Source of the DNA: Gymnogyps californianus
Taxonomy: Eukaryota; Chordata; Aves; Accipitriformes; Cathartidae
Reading direction: 5' to 3'
Length of the DNA stretch: 64,000 nt
NCBI RefSeq assembly: GCF_018139145.2
Contig: NC_059471.1
Coordinates: 214,415,494-214,479,493, forward strand
Positions within the stretch are counted from its first letter, which is position 1, and the number at the start of each line of letters is the position of its first letter. Positions 14,770 through 27,659 of this stretch are shown piece after piece. The translations under genes and the position numbers were made by a program. Below the pieces are notes generated by a model. The model made no database searches. It was not told where the DNA came from and saw only the letters and a list, made by a program, of their open reading frames with translations.

Positions 14770-17700
14770 GCATGTTCTTTCCATTGTCTTCTCAGTCTTT
14801 CAGATTTCAAGGTTTTTCCTGTGCTTTGCAGTGTACTGTTCTTGCAAAAAAAAAGAAAAGGAGGATTTTCATGTAAACCCATGACCGTGGGAGAAGTGGC
14901 TTTAAGAAAAACAGCAACTACTAGGAGACTAGATAGAATCCCAAGAGTTGGTAATGTGATAATAGTATCTCATATTCATTGAATGGAGCGCCTGTGACTC
15001 AGTGCTTTCATGGGACTGTAAATGTTCTTTTAATCTCTTATTTCTCTAGAGAGGCAGATAAATCTGAACCCATTATACGCTGTGGCTGAGGCAGGGCACA
15101 GAGATTTACAGGATTGCAGGGGCAGCCGGTTGTACACCGGGAATGAAGCTGCTGTCGTGGCTCTCCAGCGTGTGGTTAGCGGGATTACGGGGGATGCGGT
15201 GATGCAGGGTTGCAGCGCTCTGGCCGTTTTCGACCGCTATTTGCATGGTTTCATGGTCAGCACGCACAGTGCAAGGGGAAAGGGCTGTTTTGAGCAGCTG
15301 ATGGTGAAAACCTGGTGCACAGTGAGCGATGCTAGTGGTACTTTGCACATCAACCACTGACCAGGTTGCAGCAGCCCCTGGTCCTCAGCTGCTGCCACGA
15401 TGCCCAGGTTTGGAGCAGTCAGGTCCAGCCACGGCCCGGAGTCGGTTGCTTGGGAGAATGAGATGAATGAGTAAAAGTGAGAAAATGGCAGGGAGTCGAA
15501 AGGGGAGAGAGGAATGGGAGTCAGAGAGCATGGGGGCATGGTGAATTGAGTAGAGAAAGAAGTGGGAAGAATTATTATTATTATTTGAGGGATATTGGGT
15601 GCGATCCGTTTTTTGATGGAGTTCAGCCCTGTGGAAGGGGAGCTCAGTTTTATAACCTGTACCGTCACTTCTGCGGAAATAAATAGAGTCTTAATGTGGA
15701 AGGGTCCTTTTTCTTTCTAATTTAAGAATCTGCTGTAATATCTGCCAAACTAGAAGCTGCTTTCTGAAATGAATATTTTTCATTGAAGGAGGCAGGAGGG
15801 CTTTGCATTATCCTGCGGGAGACGCAAAGGTAGTGTGCTGCAAAGACTGCAGCGGAGCAGGTTTGTACTTTTGCAGGTGTGGATAAGTTCACCAAGGTCT
15901 GTTAGGAGGAGGCAAAGCCTGGGCGCAGCCTCACCTAGCCCAGCCCGGCACTGAGTCTGGGAATTGGTGCACCACTACGACTGCTCCTCAGCAATTGGGG
16001 AGAGAAATGTGAGATCTTTCTCAGGTCTTTCTGTAGTGATCTAGATCCAGATGGATTTTCCTCTCTCTGCAGTTAGTCCTGCATGAGTGGAATCTGGAGC
16101 GGAGCTATTGACTCTGCTATGGATACACCTTGGCCCAGCAACGTGGAGATCTGGCTTCTGTTTTGGGCTGCTTTGCTCTAAGGCAGGTGGTTCTGTGGCA
16201 TTTTTATGGCAGGAAGATGCTTTGAAGCCTTTGGCCTTGGAGCTGCAGCGGTGTGAAAACAACCACCCATGCCAGCTCCAAGACGAACTGAACCCAATCC
16301 GAAGGAAACGGGCACATCTGTGTACGCAAGCTGCAGCTCCAGACAGGGCCGTGGTGTTGCCTCCTAAACCTGGAAAGAGGAGCAGTTACGAGAGCATTGG
16401 CATTTCAGGAGCATCACTTTGTGCGATGCGTGCCTTGTGTTTGGGCTGTACTGTGTCTAATCTGGTGCAAGCTCTGACCGATGCTTTTTCCATGGTGAGA
16501 GCGTTGCTAATACCTGTCTCCCCTCTGGATTATCTAGTGTTTAATCGTTCAGTTCAGCTCACACTGTGGCCTTTGCATCAGTGGGATCACTAAACTGAGT
16601 GTTTTTCTCTGCTACCATGTCTCTGCTTCTCTTGAATCATTTCCTCTCACTGTGATAAATTTGATGGCAGTTGGCCCCCAGGGTCTCAGACCATTGTGCA
16701 ATCTTGTATCGGTCACTTCTGTGCACGGCAGACCCTGTGCGGGACTGGCACTAAGATGGGTACGTTGCTCATAGCAATATTGGGACTCTTGGTCAAGCTC
16801 TGTCCTCGTAGAGCATCAAAGCCTCATACTCTAGAAGACCAATCAGTGTGATTATGTTACTGTTGTCTTGGTCAAGCAAGCCATCATTGCTTAGGGTATA
16901 ATTTCCAAAGTAGCCTCAATGTAACTAGAATATCTCAAATGCTTTCTTGTCATTGGGCCTATTTGGAACCCCATTGTGGTGTGGGTGACAGTCCCTTTCC
17001 AAGGTGTCATCTTCACAGGTGAGCTGTGCCTGGTGAGGGAAGGGTGGGTGTGCAAAAGGACAGGTAGCTTTCAGTACTTACTCCTGCTTGGAGAGGATTT
17101 TATGCATTGGTAAAAGTCTTCCTCCCAGTTTTGTCAGCTCCGTGGATTGCGAAGAACGAGGGATGTTTCCTCCTATGCCACCCAGGCAGAAGACCCAGGG
17201 ACTTTCTTACTATGAAGATTTCTTATCACCTTTTGAGTCTATGCAGCTCAGTAAGAGATAGAGTGGCATAAATTAGGGTGACATTAATAATGGACTTGTA
17301 AATTACTGCTTGTGCCCATCACACTTTGTGGTTGGAGGGGGCTCGTCAGAGTATTTCCATTTGAAGGTTTGAAGGGCACATTTTGTCTTCTGTGGCTTTT
17401 CGCCTTTGTAGGAGGACCTACCTCCCTGCATGAAATGGTTCTCTTTGAAAGGATTTGATGAGGAGGTTTCTTTTGCTTTATTTCTTGTGTGTTTCCCCTG
17501 CCTCCCACGGCACCACAGACATTAGCTGAGATCCTGGAGGTGCATTCAGCTTGACAGGTTCTGGGTGCGGGAAGTTCACAGAGGTCTTCTGGGAAGATGG
17601 GTCCATTGAAAGCTAGAGAAAACATGGATATCTGAGCCCCGTGGACCACTCCTGACTCACTGAAGTTATTTAAGGAAGGAAAAATTGTTCTGAAAGTAGC

Positions 17701-18568
17701 AATACTAGTGGAGCTTAGGTCCCCGTGGAACAGGATCCTTTGTCCTGTCCACCTTCCCATCCCACCGGTTGGCCAACCAGCTGCAGATGGGCTCTAAAAG
17801 CAGAGTTCTGCCAGCCTGTCTGCAGTAGGAGAGGTTCAGTTGGGTCTTCTGTAGCTAACAAGCGAAAAAGTGAATTAGCAGTTGAAAATCAGTGCTTCAG
17901 TTCACAGGTGCTGAGTCTGATACACCAGAGAAGCACCAGCATTTCTTGAGATGGATGCTCAGGTTGGGTGCCCATGCATTACATACACTGCCAGCTATTC
18001 TCATTTACCCAGCAGATTTTCCTTTGTTTGAATATTCTTGTTTAACATTTTGCTTGGTCCTCGAAGGCTTTTGCAGATATCGTGATGATTCAGATTCACT
18101 TCATTACTACTGAAAATTAATATTTGCATTGTAATGACTTGAACTGTAGTACTGAGAAGGCTGATTGCGCTCTATAGGCACCGAAGAAAGTGCAAATCCC
18201 TGTTCCTAAAACTTGCAGTGCAATCTATTCTCTCTCAGAGGTTTTCAGAGTCCCTTTATCTACACTGCAAAAGAAGAATAAAATAAAGCAAAACACCAGA
18301 TCTTAGATTTGTTTGGGGAGGATGGCTCTGAAACCACTCAGAAACTGGGAGTAGCTTGTTTTTTCAGCTGAGTCTGTTTAGTCTGAAAACAAAGGTCACG
18401 TTGGCACTTTTGGACTTTGGAAGCCTGTAATCCAAATTTGAATGTGGAGAGGGGCACCATCTTATTTAGGTGTCGAAAAGCCGTGAGGTGCAAGCCTTTT
18501 AAAAATGACAAGGGATTTTTTTTGAGAGGCTTTAGAAGGGGGACTGACTGACAGACAGTAAGATCTGT

Positions 18569-18603
18569 GAATCGGGCACCGTTAAGACGTCTCGAATCGG
18601 GCA
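18569..18603. repeat. Short direct repeat GAATCGGGCA
   Basis: The 10-mer GAATCGGGCA occurs at 18569-18578 and 18594-18603, offset by 25 bp. The sequence between the copies is not repeated. No function is suggested. Confidence 0.6.
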
Positions 18604-20965
18604 TCTGGAAATGGAGGCCCCTGAAATCTGTTGTGAACTTTGAAAATCCTATTTCCCGCCTCCCCCCCCCCCCCACACTTCTGCCAGCTTTGGAAGTTTG
18701 AACCATGTTCTTTTTATCACATTTGTCATTCCTTAGTAATGAAGCTCTGGCATTCAAAATTTGGCTGTCAACTTTGTGGGTGTGAGCCAAAATGAAGTTC
18801 AACTTGCACCTTTCTCTGAGGCACCCAGTGCTGTTCACAGCGAGAGGCAGAAGTCTGAACTAGAGGAACTCCAGTCTCATTCATTATGGCAATTACTATC
18901 TTCTCACTGATGCCAAAATTAAGCTTGTTTTCTTTATCCTAATGTAGGTGGACAGGAACTGATGAGGTGTACGCAACAGGAATGTTGAGAGAGAAAGTGC
19001 CATGTATAAACCATTTCTTCTCAGGCTATGCCTTCATCTTAAATAATGTAAAGGTTATAAATGTCCTGGAAATCATGCAAAATCAGTGCTACAAAAGACT
19101 TAGAATGGTTCCAGGCAAGTTCAAGTATTATTTTATAGAGGCTCAAGTCCAGCACTTTAAGGTTTGCTAATTTTAAATACATTTAAATACACTTTTAAAG
19201 TCATTTAGATCTATAAACTGAATGTATAGTTCAAGTGACGTTGGGAGAACTGGCCTTTGGGGAAGGAGCACATCTCAGAAATGAGGTCTGATGTAAGGTC
19301 TGCTGGGCATGGCTTCTGTCTTTGTCCGTGGCCGACTGTATGGATTGTATAAGGTATTTAGGATATAAACTGAGTATGGGCCAGAGTCCAAGTGTGCCAA
19401 GCACCCATGCTGGATGGAAGCCCAACCATGAGCATGTTGTGCCAGGTTTTGTGGCAATGTCTCATAACTGTCCTTGGGCAAACCCAATGCTCCCTCTTTG
19501 CATTTCTTTAATTCAACGTTTGGCAGCAGATGGCTTGAAGGTGCATTTTGAGAAGGCTCAGGTTTGGTCTCCTTGTCTGGAGGTAACGTTGGCAATATTT
19601 GTGCCCACATGCTGTTTGCATTTGCAGTCTGAAGTCCTCCTGCTCTAACCACTGAGATTGCACCTTCTCAGAGGTCCAAAACCTCAGGTTCTGCATTGTC
19701 GGGGCAGTGCAGTAGCTGACGCCCATCTCTGGGAAGGACTGAGAAGTCGCAGTCACTGAGCTTTTAAAACACGTAGAAATCCCACCCTGATGTGTGTGAA
19801 GGCGCAAAGTGCTTCAGACTGGATTGCTCTTGGTTGACTAATGTGGTATTTCCCTAAAGCGTGGCGCAAAGGACTCCGCTTCCTTTGAGCAAACCATGAG
19901 GGCTGCTATCATTTAATTACTCTGGACCTACGCTGGTTAATTACAGCCCTTCCTGGGCTCCCCTGTGGGGTAATGGTCTTTAAACCATGTATCCAGTTGT
20001 TTGTTCAGAGGAAATGTTTTAATTTTCAAATGCTTGTGATTTTTCCCTTCTATAGGTGTTGCTATGTTAGCAATGTAACTATATCACTGTTGGTTATCTT
20101 ACTCATAAGTAAGATTTTTTGGGAGAGAAAGATGTTTCTGATGTAATTTAATTCCCATTTATAGGCAGATGGAATTAAAGTCTGGTTTCCAATTGCAAAT
20201 GCACAATGCATTCGAAGAGGCATCTGTATCTCTGAAGCTGAGATTTGCTGAATTGTCTTTTGGTGCCCAACTTTTACTGATTTCAACAAGAACTGAACCA
20301 GAATTTGAATCCCAGAGGCAACATTTCTGTATTTCAGTTCAAATCTTACGAAACTGTGTGGATACAGATGCTAAAGTAACACAGGCTTACAGTGTTTAGC
20401 TCAGAAATTATTCAAATTTCTTTTTAAATGAAATAGAAGTTCCTGATAAATTCTTCAAGTCTTTCTTCTTGCAAGTGTATTGACTCGGCAGCTGACATGT
20501 GATGTTTTCAGGGCTGATTTTTCTGCTTTGTGGGGGAAAGCACCTGGAGTTTCTGTTGTCCTGTCGAGGAACTGAAGGTTTGCACAGCTTTTTTTTTCTC
20601 AGAGGTCATTAGTGAACATACAAAGAGACTTTATAAACCATATCTGAGCCTATGTGATAAGCAGGAAACAAGTGATTACACAAGCAGTGGCCAGTTTTGC
20701 GTGGGAGAGATGGAGATGATAAGCCACGCTGTTGTAAATTACTGTCAGTGTCTACAGTGGAGCAACAGCTTCCCTTATTTTGGGATGTAACCGTGTGCAC
20801 GGGTTGCCCAAGGAACTGGACACCAAACCAGCTTTTCTCCTGGTCTGGCTTGCAATTGTATCTGAAACTTTAGAGCTGGTAAACCCCGAGGATGCACCTT
20901 ACACGTGGCAAGTCCATTGCAACCTGCTGTGCTAAGCATTTCTTTTCTTTCCTCACCCTCCCTAG

Positions 20966-21054
20966 CAATCAAAGAGAAATACATGGACTGGACGGAGTTT
21001 CTCATACATGATTTGACCGGCGCCCGGACTGCACCTGCAAATTTACTGGAAGGC
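20966..21054 (+). CDS. SFMBT2: SFMBT2 exon: MBT1/MBT2 junction
   Basis: An 89-nt exon between CCTCCCTAG and GTATGT. Its first two bases complete a codon begun in an upstream exon, followed by 29 residues from [11 protein letters not shown] to PANLLEG, and it ends on a codon boundary. DWTEF followed by an aliphatic/charged stretch is the alpha-helical arm that begins MBT repeats, here that of MBT2. The next exon opens with PLRGKN, restoring the family sequence LLEGPLRGK without gap. The acceptor has a strong pyrimidine tract. An open frame runs upstream of the AG and past the donor, but only this segment resembles the family. No exon for MBT1 precedes it in the window. CpG dinucleotides are locally frequent from here to about 21200, though this is not a full CpG island. 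Confidence 0.95.
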
Positions 21055-24000
21055 GTATGTATTAGATTGCAGTTTCTATCTGATACGGTGTCGCGGTGTG
21101 CATGCTGCAGCAGTGTTTGCGCTCCTGACATGTAGGGCTGTGTGCTTGCAGCGTCTGTGTGCCGGCAGCGGAGTCTGATCCAGCGGCGGCCAAAAGTCGG
21201 TGGCAACGTTGCCTTGACTCTGCTGGCCCTGCTTCCAACCCAGTGATGGGTAGTTTGTTTTGCCTTTAAGCTGGAGGGTGGTGCTTAGAAAGTTGGGTAC
21301 TCAGAAAAGGCTGGGTGGTGAAGGAGAGCATGGAGGGCGTCCGTAGGAAGGAGGACACAGCTCTTCAGGGCCCCATTAGATGCGCCAAACTGGTGTCCTG
21401 AGCTTTCAAGTCAGGACACAGGTTGGAGAGGGGGTTTAGTAAGTTGATGGGGAGCACTGTCAGGTTTATGTGTATATGGAAATAGCTCCCCCAAGGACAT
21501 TCCCTCCGCTTAAACACAGCAGTCAGATTTAGCAGGGAAGTTGGGTGAGGTGGCATCCGTCGTCGGTAGTCAGGAGAGAAGAAGGAGCTGTTTTTTTAAA
21601 TGCACCCATATGGCCAACGCCCAATCTGTGCAGCATATTCACAGGGCGACTTACACCTGGGGCAGCCTCAGCTTGCCTTGAGATCTTGGACAAAAATCCC
21701 ACAGATTCACCTTGAAAATGTGGGAGCAGGGCACCTTCTCCATCGGGACCTGCCCTGCTCTTGTGTGGATGCTGTGTGGGCATTTGGAGAGGAGACAGCC
21801 CGTCTGTGGGAGATAATTCTCTCTGCCCCTCTGTATTTAGGCTGGGAGTAAAAGCATACAGGCAGTTTACTTTTGTGTAAGCACTTATGTTTGCTTTTTG
21901 GAAGCGAGTGTGCATCCAGGCACCATTTTTTAATCATTTTGTCCCTGGTCACTCCCACCAGCCAGAGCTGCATCCTTTTCCCACATGCCTGTGCAGTACG
22001 AGCTGCCTGGCAGGGAGAATTGATAGCGTACCATCAGGGATTTTTTTCCTCCCCCAATCTGTTAGCCGAACAGCCCTTGCACGCCCCAAATAACGCACGT
22101 CCTCAGGTCTGCTGCATCCCTGTTCCTGGACCACTCCCAAGTGGCATATACAAAAAGCTGGTGGTGTCCAACACCCATCTCTGGTGTATGCCAAAGCCGT
22201 CGCGAACCTCTCCATTCCCTTTCCGCAGGCAGAGAAAAGAGGCAGCCCCAGGCAGAAATGCAGAGAGAGAAAACAGTGCATTGGCTTGAAACAGTTTCTG
22301 ACCCTTTTCTGGTGTTTTATGCAATATATGTGCTTAGTGCTGTCTGTGTCGTGCAATGTATGTAACCCCCTGTCGACAGATTTGCTGTTCATGAGTGCTG
22401 CAGATTGTTGTTATACTGTTAAATCAATATGTAGTGATAATTTTTTTTTTTTTTACATGCTAGCTATGCATATAAAGAGTTCTTGCGTTATGGTGAATGT
22501 TAATATTTCATGCAAGCCAATTATTAATCTTAGCCATTCAGTTCTCAGGGGTAAGTGACAACCCATTGGCTTAAGATTTAGCACACAGATCAGAGAAGCA
22601 ATATTCGCTTTTATACAGCCAGGGATTTATTATAATAAGTTAAATCATTACACCATTGTTTCATATTAAAGAATGTTTTGTTGCAATGAACCGGTTGTAT
22701 GAGAGGAAAAAACCATTAAAGTAGATTTCTATTATATTATTAAATTCTGACACTGCATTTTGCCATGAAATAATATTTGAAGAGATTATACAGCTGCTTG
22801 TAGCTTACACTGTAGCGGAGTGGCTTATAATGGCAAATATATTGTTCTGAGAAATACCTATTAATCATAGAGCTGGTTAAAACTGTACATGTGATAAGGT
22901 TTTAGTTAATTTTAATGACATTTTTTACCAAATTCTCATTCTGCTGCCTGCATTTTTGGATTAAGAGAGAGGTAGTGAAAATCGATTGTATTTCAAAATT
23001 TTGAATATTTTCAAAATTCAATAGGAAAGGGAACTTTTTGGAAAAATAAGGCTTTCTCCTCTCTTCTTTCTAGCCACCCCTAGAAAGAACCATCCTGGGC
23101 TGACTCTGATTTACAGAATTAATATTTTAAAAAATACTGTGAAAGGTTTATATTGTTTAATTAAGTAGAAGTGGGACAAGCACATAGGAAAAAAAAAAAG
23201 TCTTTGTTTTTAATATGTTTTGTCTGTACTTAGCATCTCCTTTGGGGACCAATGCTCCCAACTCTTGGAGTGTTTTTTAGTGCTGCTCTTAAAGCCCTGG
23301 AATCGAGAAATTGCATAAGGATTGGAACTTGCATTTAGTAAAAAAGAAGAAATCTAACCGTTATGTTAGTGGAGAAAAGCTTGACAACACAGAGATGCTC
23401 ACAATCACAAAACAAAAACGCTGAGCCCCAAAGGTATCGTTCTGCAAAGCGTCTCGTGTTTTTTTAATGCCTGTGGTTGGCAGCTTTGCAGGTGTAAAGT
23501 TAAGCACATGTGTAAACGGTTGCAAAACTGGGATCACAGAAAATACTATGTGTAAGCAAATAACCTCAGTCACTGGACTTCTTAGGCATGGTGGCTTGAC
23601 CCAACAAATCCTGTGTGTCTTGGGCTTTGATCCCAAGACCACTTAAGCTGGTGGGAACCTGCCATTGGCTTTGGCTTTGGAGTAACCACCATAGACCCTT
23701 GCATCCATGCCTGTGGGGAATAATTTGCTCTACATGCCAGCGGAATGAGATAAAGCCTTTGGTGGGAAAGATCAGTGCACTGAGAGCAATTTCAGGGTCA
23801 CGCCTGAAGTAGTCGCCTTTTAGGTGAATGCCAGTGTCCAGTCTTGTGATTGGTTCTTATCAGCTGCAATCAATGAGAATTTGGTTTGAAATCCTCCAAT
23901 ATAACTGGGCTTTGAGTTGTTCAGGAGCATCCTAAGTGGATGTGCCTTATGAGCTGTTCCACCTTTTATTATTCTTTTTTGTTGTTGTTGATGATGTCGG

Positions 24001-24206
24001 TTGAGAAATTAGCACAACTGTTGTTTTCTGTTTTACTTCTGAATTTGCACTTGGAAGACATTGGGTAAAATAGAAGAAGAACAGACTGTTTGCTGATCGC
24101 TTGGATGATGGTGTGAAAAACAAAAATAATCTTCTGCTGTCATCTGTTTCCTTGAGAAGTCTTCAAATAAAGTTTAAAATAAGGAGTTTTGCTTCTATTC
24201 AAACAG
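21055..24206 (+). other. SFMBT2: SFMBT2 intron, 3152 bp
   Basis: The donor is GTATGT and the acceptor TTCAAACAG, whose pyrimidine tract is interrupted. The interior has a T-run near 22441-22454 and an AT-rich block at about 22560-22940 with many TAAT/ATTA cores, discussed as a possible conserved element. No repeat family was recognised. The open frames here (for example 21873-22289 plus and 21949-22392 minus) overlap one another on both strands and look like chance. Confidence 0.85.
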
Positions 24207-24453
24207 CCTCTGCGAGGAAAAAACCCTGTAGACCTCATTACAGTTGATTCCTTAATAGAGCTGCAGGATTCCCAGAATCCCTTTCAGTACTGGATAGTTA
24301 GTGTGGTTGAAAATGTTGGAGGAAGATTACGCCTTCGCTATGTGGGATTGGAGGAGACTGAATCCTATGACCAGTGGTTGTTTTACTTGGATTGCAGACT
24401 TCGACCAGTCGGTTGGTGTCAAGAGAATAAATACAGAATGGACCCACCTGCAG
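24207..24453 (+). CDS. SFMBT2: SFMBT2 exon: MBT repeat 2 barrel
   Basis: The longest coding exon in the window: 247 nt, or 82 codons plus one base. It starts exactly at CCT after AAACAG and ends CCT-GCA-G before GTAAAG. It carries the beta-barrel part of MBT2: the entry strand [18 protein letters not shown], then [23 protein letters not shown], then [19 protein letters not shown], closed by the RMDPP motif typical of an MBT end. The hallmark residues (WIV, GRLRLRY.G, L.PVGWC) are all present. MBT repeats bind mono- and dimethyl-lysine peptides through aromatic cages, although in four-MBT proteins not every repeat binds. Cys in YLDCRL is, as I recall, Tyr in mammals. Confidence 0.97.
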
Positions 24454-25964
24454 GTAAAGAGCCTCCTAAAAATACTGTCTCCCTTTGTGGCATTTACTGA
24501 TGGTTTGAGATACTTGTGCAACCCATTTCTTCTTCTCCAGCATTCACATTGCTTTGACAGGAGTTTCTAGCTATAACACAGATGGCACGTGAGAGCCATC
24601 TAATTTGGGTTCCAAGTGGGTCAGGTAAACTGTATTAAATTTATTTAATAAATTCGGTTTAGCTTAGCTCACTCCTGGAAGGAAGCAGTGTCCAATAAAA
24701 GCAGTTTCGTGCAGTTTTCCACCAAGAAGCAGAGCTGATGGGGATAGTCCAAGGATGTGCCTGCTTGCACAGCCCTTTTCAGTGGCGTTTTAGGGGCCAG
24801 GTCTTTCTGGCCATACTGTAGGCATCCTGGTGGAGGCTTCACTGGGACCAGTCTTCTGCTGTCCAAATCAAGTCCTAGGTGACACCTCTCAGCATATACT
24901 AGGCTCCATTTGCTTTCCCCTCAACCAAAGACCTCTTGCCCATTTGTCGTTCCATGGCCACACACATTTCTCTTGGGTAGCAGTAGACTTCCATGAAATT
25001 TCCTGGGGCTGGAGAAAGTGTTTTGGGACCCTCATGATCCCTCTAACACAGGTCTTTCATATTCTGCTGTAACATTGCTGTACATCTGCTAAGTGAGACC
25101 TGCCTTGTGTGTAACCAGTCAGAAAGTGCAGTGAGGGTGCTGGGTTTGTCTGCCTGGCCATGGCAACCTGCCCATCGAGGGGTTATGGGTTGTCTGTTGC
25201 TAGAAGCTAAGAAAGTACTCCTTTGAGTAAGGGTAGGTGGGGTCTTTCAGGTTTACAAGACCACAGATTTTGTCCTGCGTTCTCTCCAAGGGAGTGAAGT
25301 CTTTGCAAGTACATCAGACCAGATGCAACATCAGGAGATTGTGACTTGGAGAAGAAGCTCTCTAGAGTTGAGCTGAGTGTTCAGACCAGCTTGGATGGAG
25401 AGAGACAGGGACTGCAGTTAAGCCAGTCTGGGGTCAGAAATTGGAAGTCACAAATCCAGGGGCAGGAGAAGTTCAAGGGACCGGAGCCAGGTAGAAGAGT
25501 CAGGCACAAGCAGGGTGGGCCAGGAGGCTGGGCAAGAGCAGAGTTTAGGGGTCAGCTGGAATCAGACTCCGGCCAGTGGGACTGGGTTTGGCAAAAGGAG
25601 CAGGATCAAAATGACAGGGAAAGAATGACCACAAGGCTGAGTCTAGGGGAAGACTAAGCATTACTAAGGTTTAGCAAGCAGGATATGGGTTAGGGACCAC
25701 AGCACACAGCTGTGTGCTTGAAGCCTCCTGGAGAAACGTTTGCAGAGGCATTCACTGGCAGGTTCTGGGTCTGGCTTTGGAGATATGCTTCCATCCAGGC
25801 TATACCCCATTACAGTGGGGAATGACTGGGAGGGTGAATTTTCTCCACCACTCAGTCATACTGGTCAAAACTTTGTGAAAGTTTCTGGGCCATTGGGTTT
25901 CTCTCTACTCAGGGCTCTGCATTTGGCTCTGCGTTGGTCGGACTTGAGTTGGCTGAGTTGGTTG

Positions 25965-25986
25965 AGTCAAGTTGGTTGACTTGACT
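25965..25986. repeat. 8-bp inverted repeat with 6-nt loop
   Basis: AGTCAAGT (25965-25972) and ACTTGACT (25979-25986) flank TGGTTG. They sit at the end of a GTTGG/GAGTTGG-rich stretch (about 25934-25986) that looks like decayed short tandem repetition. Confidence 0.6.
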
Positions 25987-27659
25987 TCCTCTCTCTGGTT
26001 AAACATGACTGCTTAGACTGTTGCATGCATGGTCTTCTTTGGGGCAGAAAGTGTGCAGCATCTGTATTTTTCATAAAGCCATGGCTTATACTTGGAGCCA
26101 CAAAGGTGTTTGCCAAGTCCTGTGGAGCATGGCCCCCGTTTGCCAGCTGTTTGCACCTCCAAGCTGGATGCTCCAGGACTACCGTTTCCCTTGAGAGATG
26201 AGGTGCTCTCTTGGTTAATGCACAGGTTTTGGCCCAGCTGACGTATTCCACCTTTTCCTGTGTAGGTGAACAACTTGTCCAGGTCCGTGCCTCATTTTTC
26301 TTGTGCTGTGGGTAAAGCTTTTCCATGAGTGTCAAATGATAGCAGAAAGGTAGCCCTCCTTTGGGTAGGTATTTCTGATATGGCTTCTGTCTCTCGCACC
26401 TGATTCAAAGAGGTTACGCCAATACATGCAGTTGTCGTGTTCACAAGTCCGTCTGGGTCTTGGGTCTAACTTGGGGTCTGGAATGCTTTTTGGAAGCGTG
26501 TGTTTTTCTTCACTGATAGGTAGGAATCAATGTTCCCATCACTTCTAAATTAGATGCGAATGCTGGAGAGCATAAATATCAGTCACTGTGTTATTTTACA
26601 GAGTATTTGTGTTACAGAGAAACACTTTTTCATTGACCGTCTTTGAACCCTCTTGGCCTGTATAGGTTTGGTGAATCAATACAGAAATGGCCCAAACGAG
26701 ATTTGTACTTCCTCTTCATTTATTCCATTCTCTTTCTACTCTTTCCTCCTTCTATCCAGTTGTGCTTCCTTCTCTGTGGATTCCCCCCCCCACCTTTCTT
26801 TTTCTTTTTGCTTTTTTTCAGTTGTCTTGTCTCTAAACTTGTTATTGGACTCTTTATTTGCTGAAGGTGTTTGTTTCTTCTCCCCTCTCCTTGATTTAAC
26901 TGCCTTTAAAATTTCTTTCTCTTGTTCTCATCTGTCTTCATCTGATATCTGTTTCCTCTCCTTGGCATTTCTCTGGTCATTCACTTTTTAGTGAACATTG
27001 TTATTATTGAATTCAATGTCCAGATCTTCTTCCTGACTTCCATTGACTTAAATAGGTGGTCATTACTTTACATCTTCTAAAGATGGGTGTCATAGGAGTT
27101 TGCTGAGAAGAGACCCTTTGGGTCTGAACCCTTCCGTTTTCTCACAAGTCCTTTCCTGAACAGTGCCCCAGGGATTTTTCTTTGATCCCCCGCTTCTGGT
27201 CTACCCAGTTGTCAGGCTCTGCAATCCAGTAGCCAGTCAGAAATGGGAATCTGATGAGTTTCTGGAGGCAGGAAAGCTGGTTGTTCCACTTCTGACATAG
27301 TGGACTATATTGGCCATTTGATGTCCACCTAACATCAACATGTTCATAAAAGCACAGTGGATGAATAAAGCGTATGAGACACTAACCCAGAGGAAGAGGG
27401 AAAAAGCCAAGTGGCTGGTCTTAGGGGATCTCTTTCAAATTAAAGAGTCTGCAAAAGAAATCTTGGAGCAAGCAGGCAGGCAAGCAGTAGTGAGTTGTCA
27501 AGATGAGATGCTGGCACAGAGAGCTCTAAAGAAACTCAGGGATGAAGCTACTAAACCACAAACTGTCAAAGGATGCAGTTTCCTAAGGCCAGGAGAGTTG
27601 TGCCAGGGACGTGTCCTTGCCTGCATACATCCTTCCTAGTGACTTCTGTAGTAAATAGG

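Larger units (their letters stand above)
1..20965 (+). other. SFMBT2: SFMBT2 intron, 5' end outside the window
   Basis: No segment here matches the missing MBT1 exons, so I read it as a single intron of at least 20,965 bp. It ends in a good pyrimidine tract and CCCTAG at 20965. It contains simple sequence (C-run at 18662-18674, A-run at 14751-14769, TTTA repeat near 13229-13254), an 18-bp tandem duplication at 1873-1908, a 12-bp inverted repeat at 13662-13694 and an AT-rich stretch around 13480-13870. Several open frames of 120-171 codons on both strands (for example 3732-4244 plus, 4994-5509 minus, 16087-16593 plus, 18338-18838 minus) resemble no family I know and lack conserved motifs. An unrecognised alternative exon or noncoding RNA cannot be excluded. 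Confidence 0.8.

Noticed and set aside
16087..16593. 168-codon plus-strand open frame
   Set aside because: No recognisable domain, no splice or promoter context, irregular composition; open frames of this length are expected by chance in 64 kb read in six frames.
18338..18838. 166-codon minus-strand open frame
   Set aside because: It contains a Gly-rich run created by the C homopolymer at 18662-18674 and has no known domain.
21021..21200. CpG island or internal promoter after the first exon
   Set aside because: CpGs are enriched locally, but the stretch is short and only moderately GC-rich, with no TATA box or start codon context.
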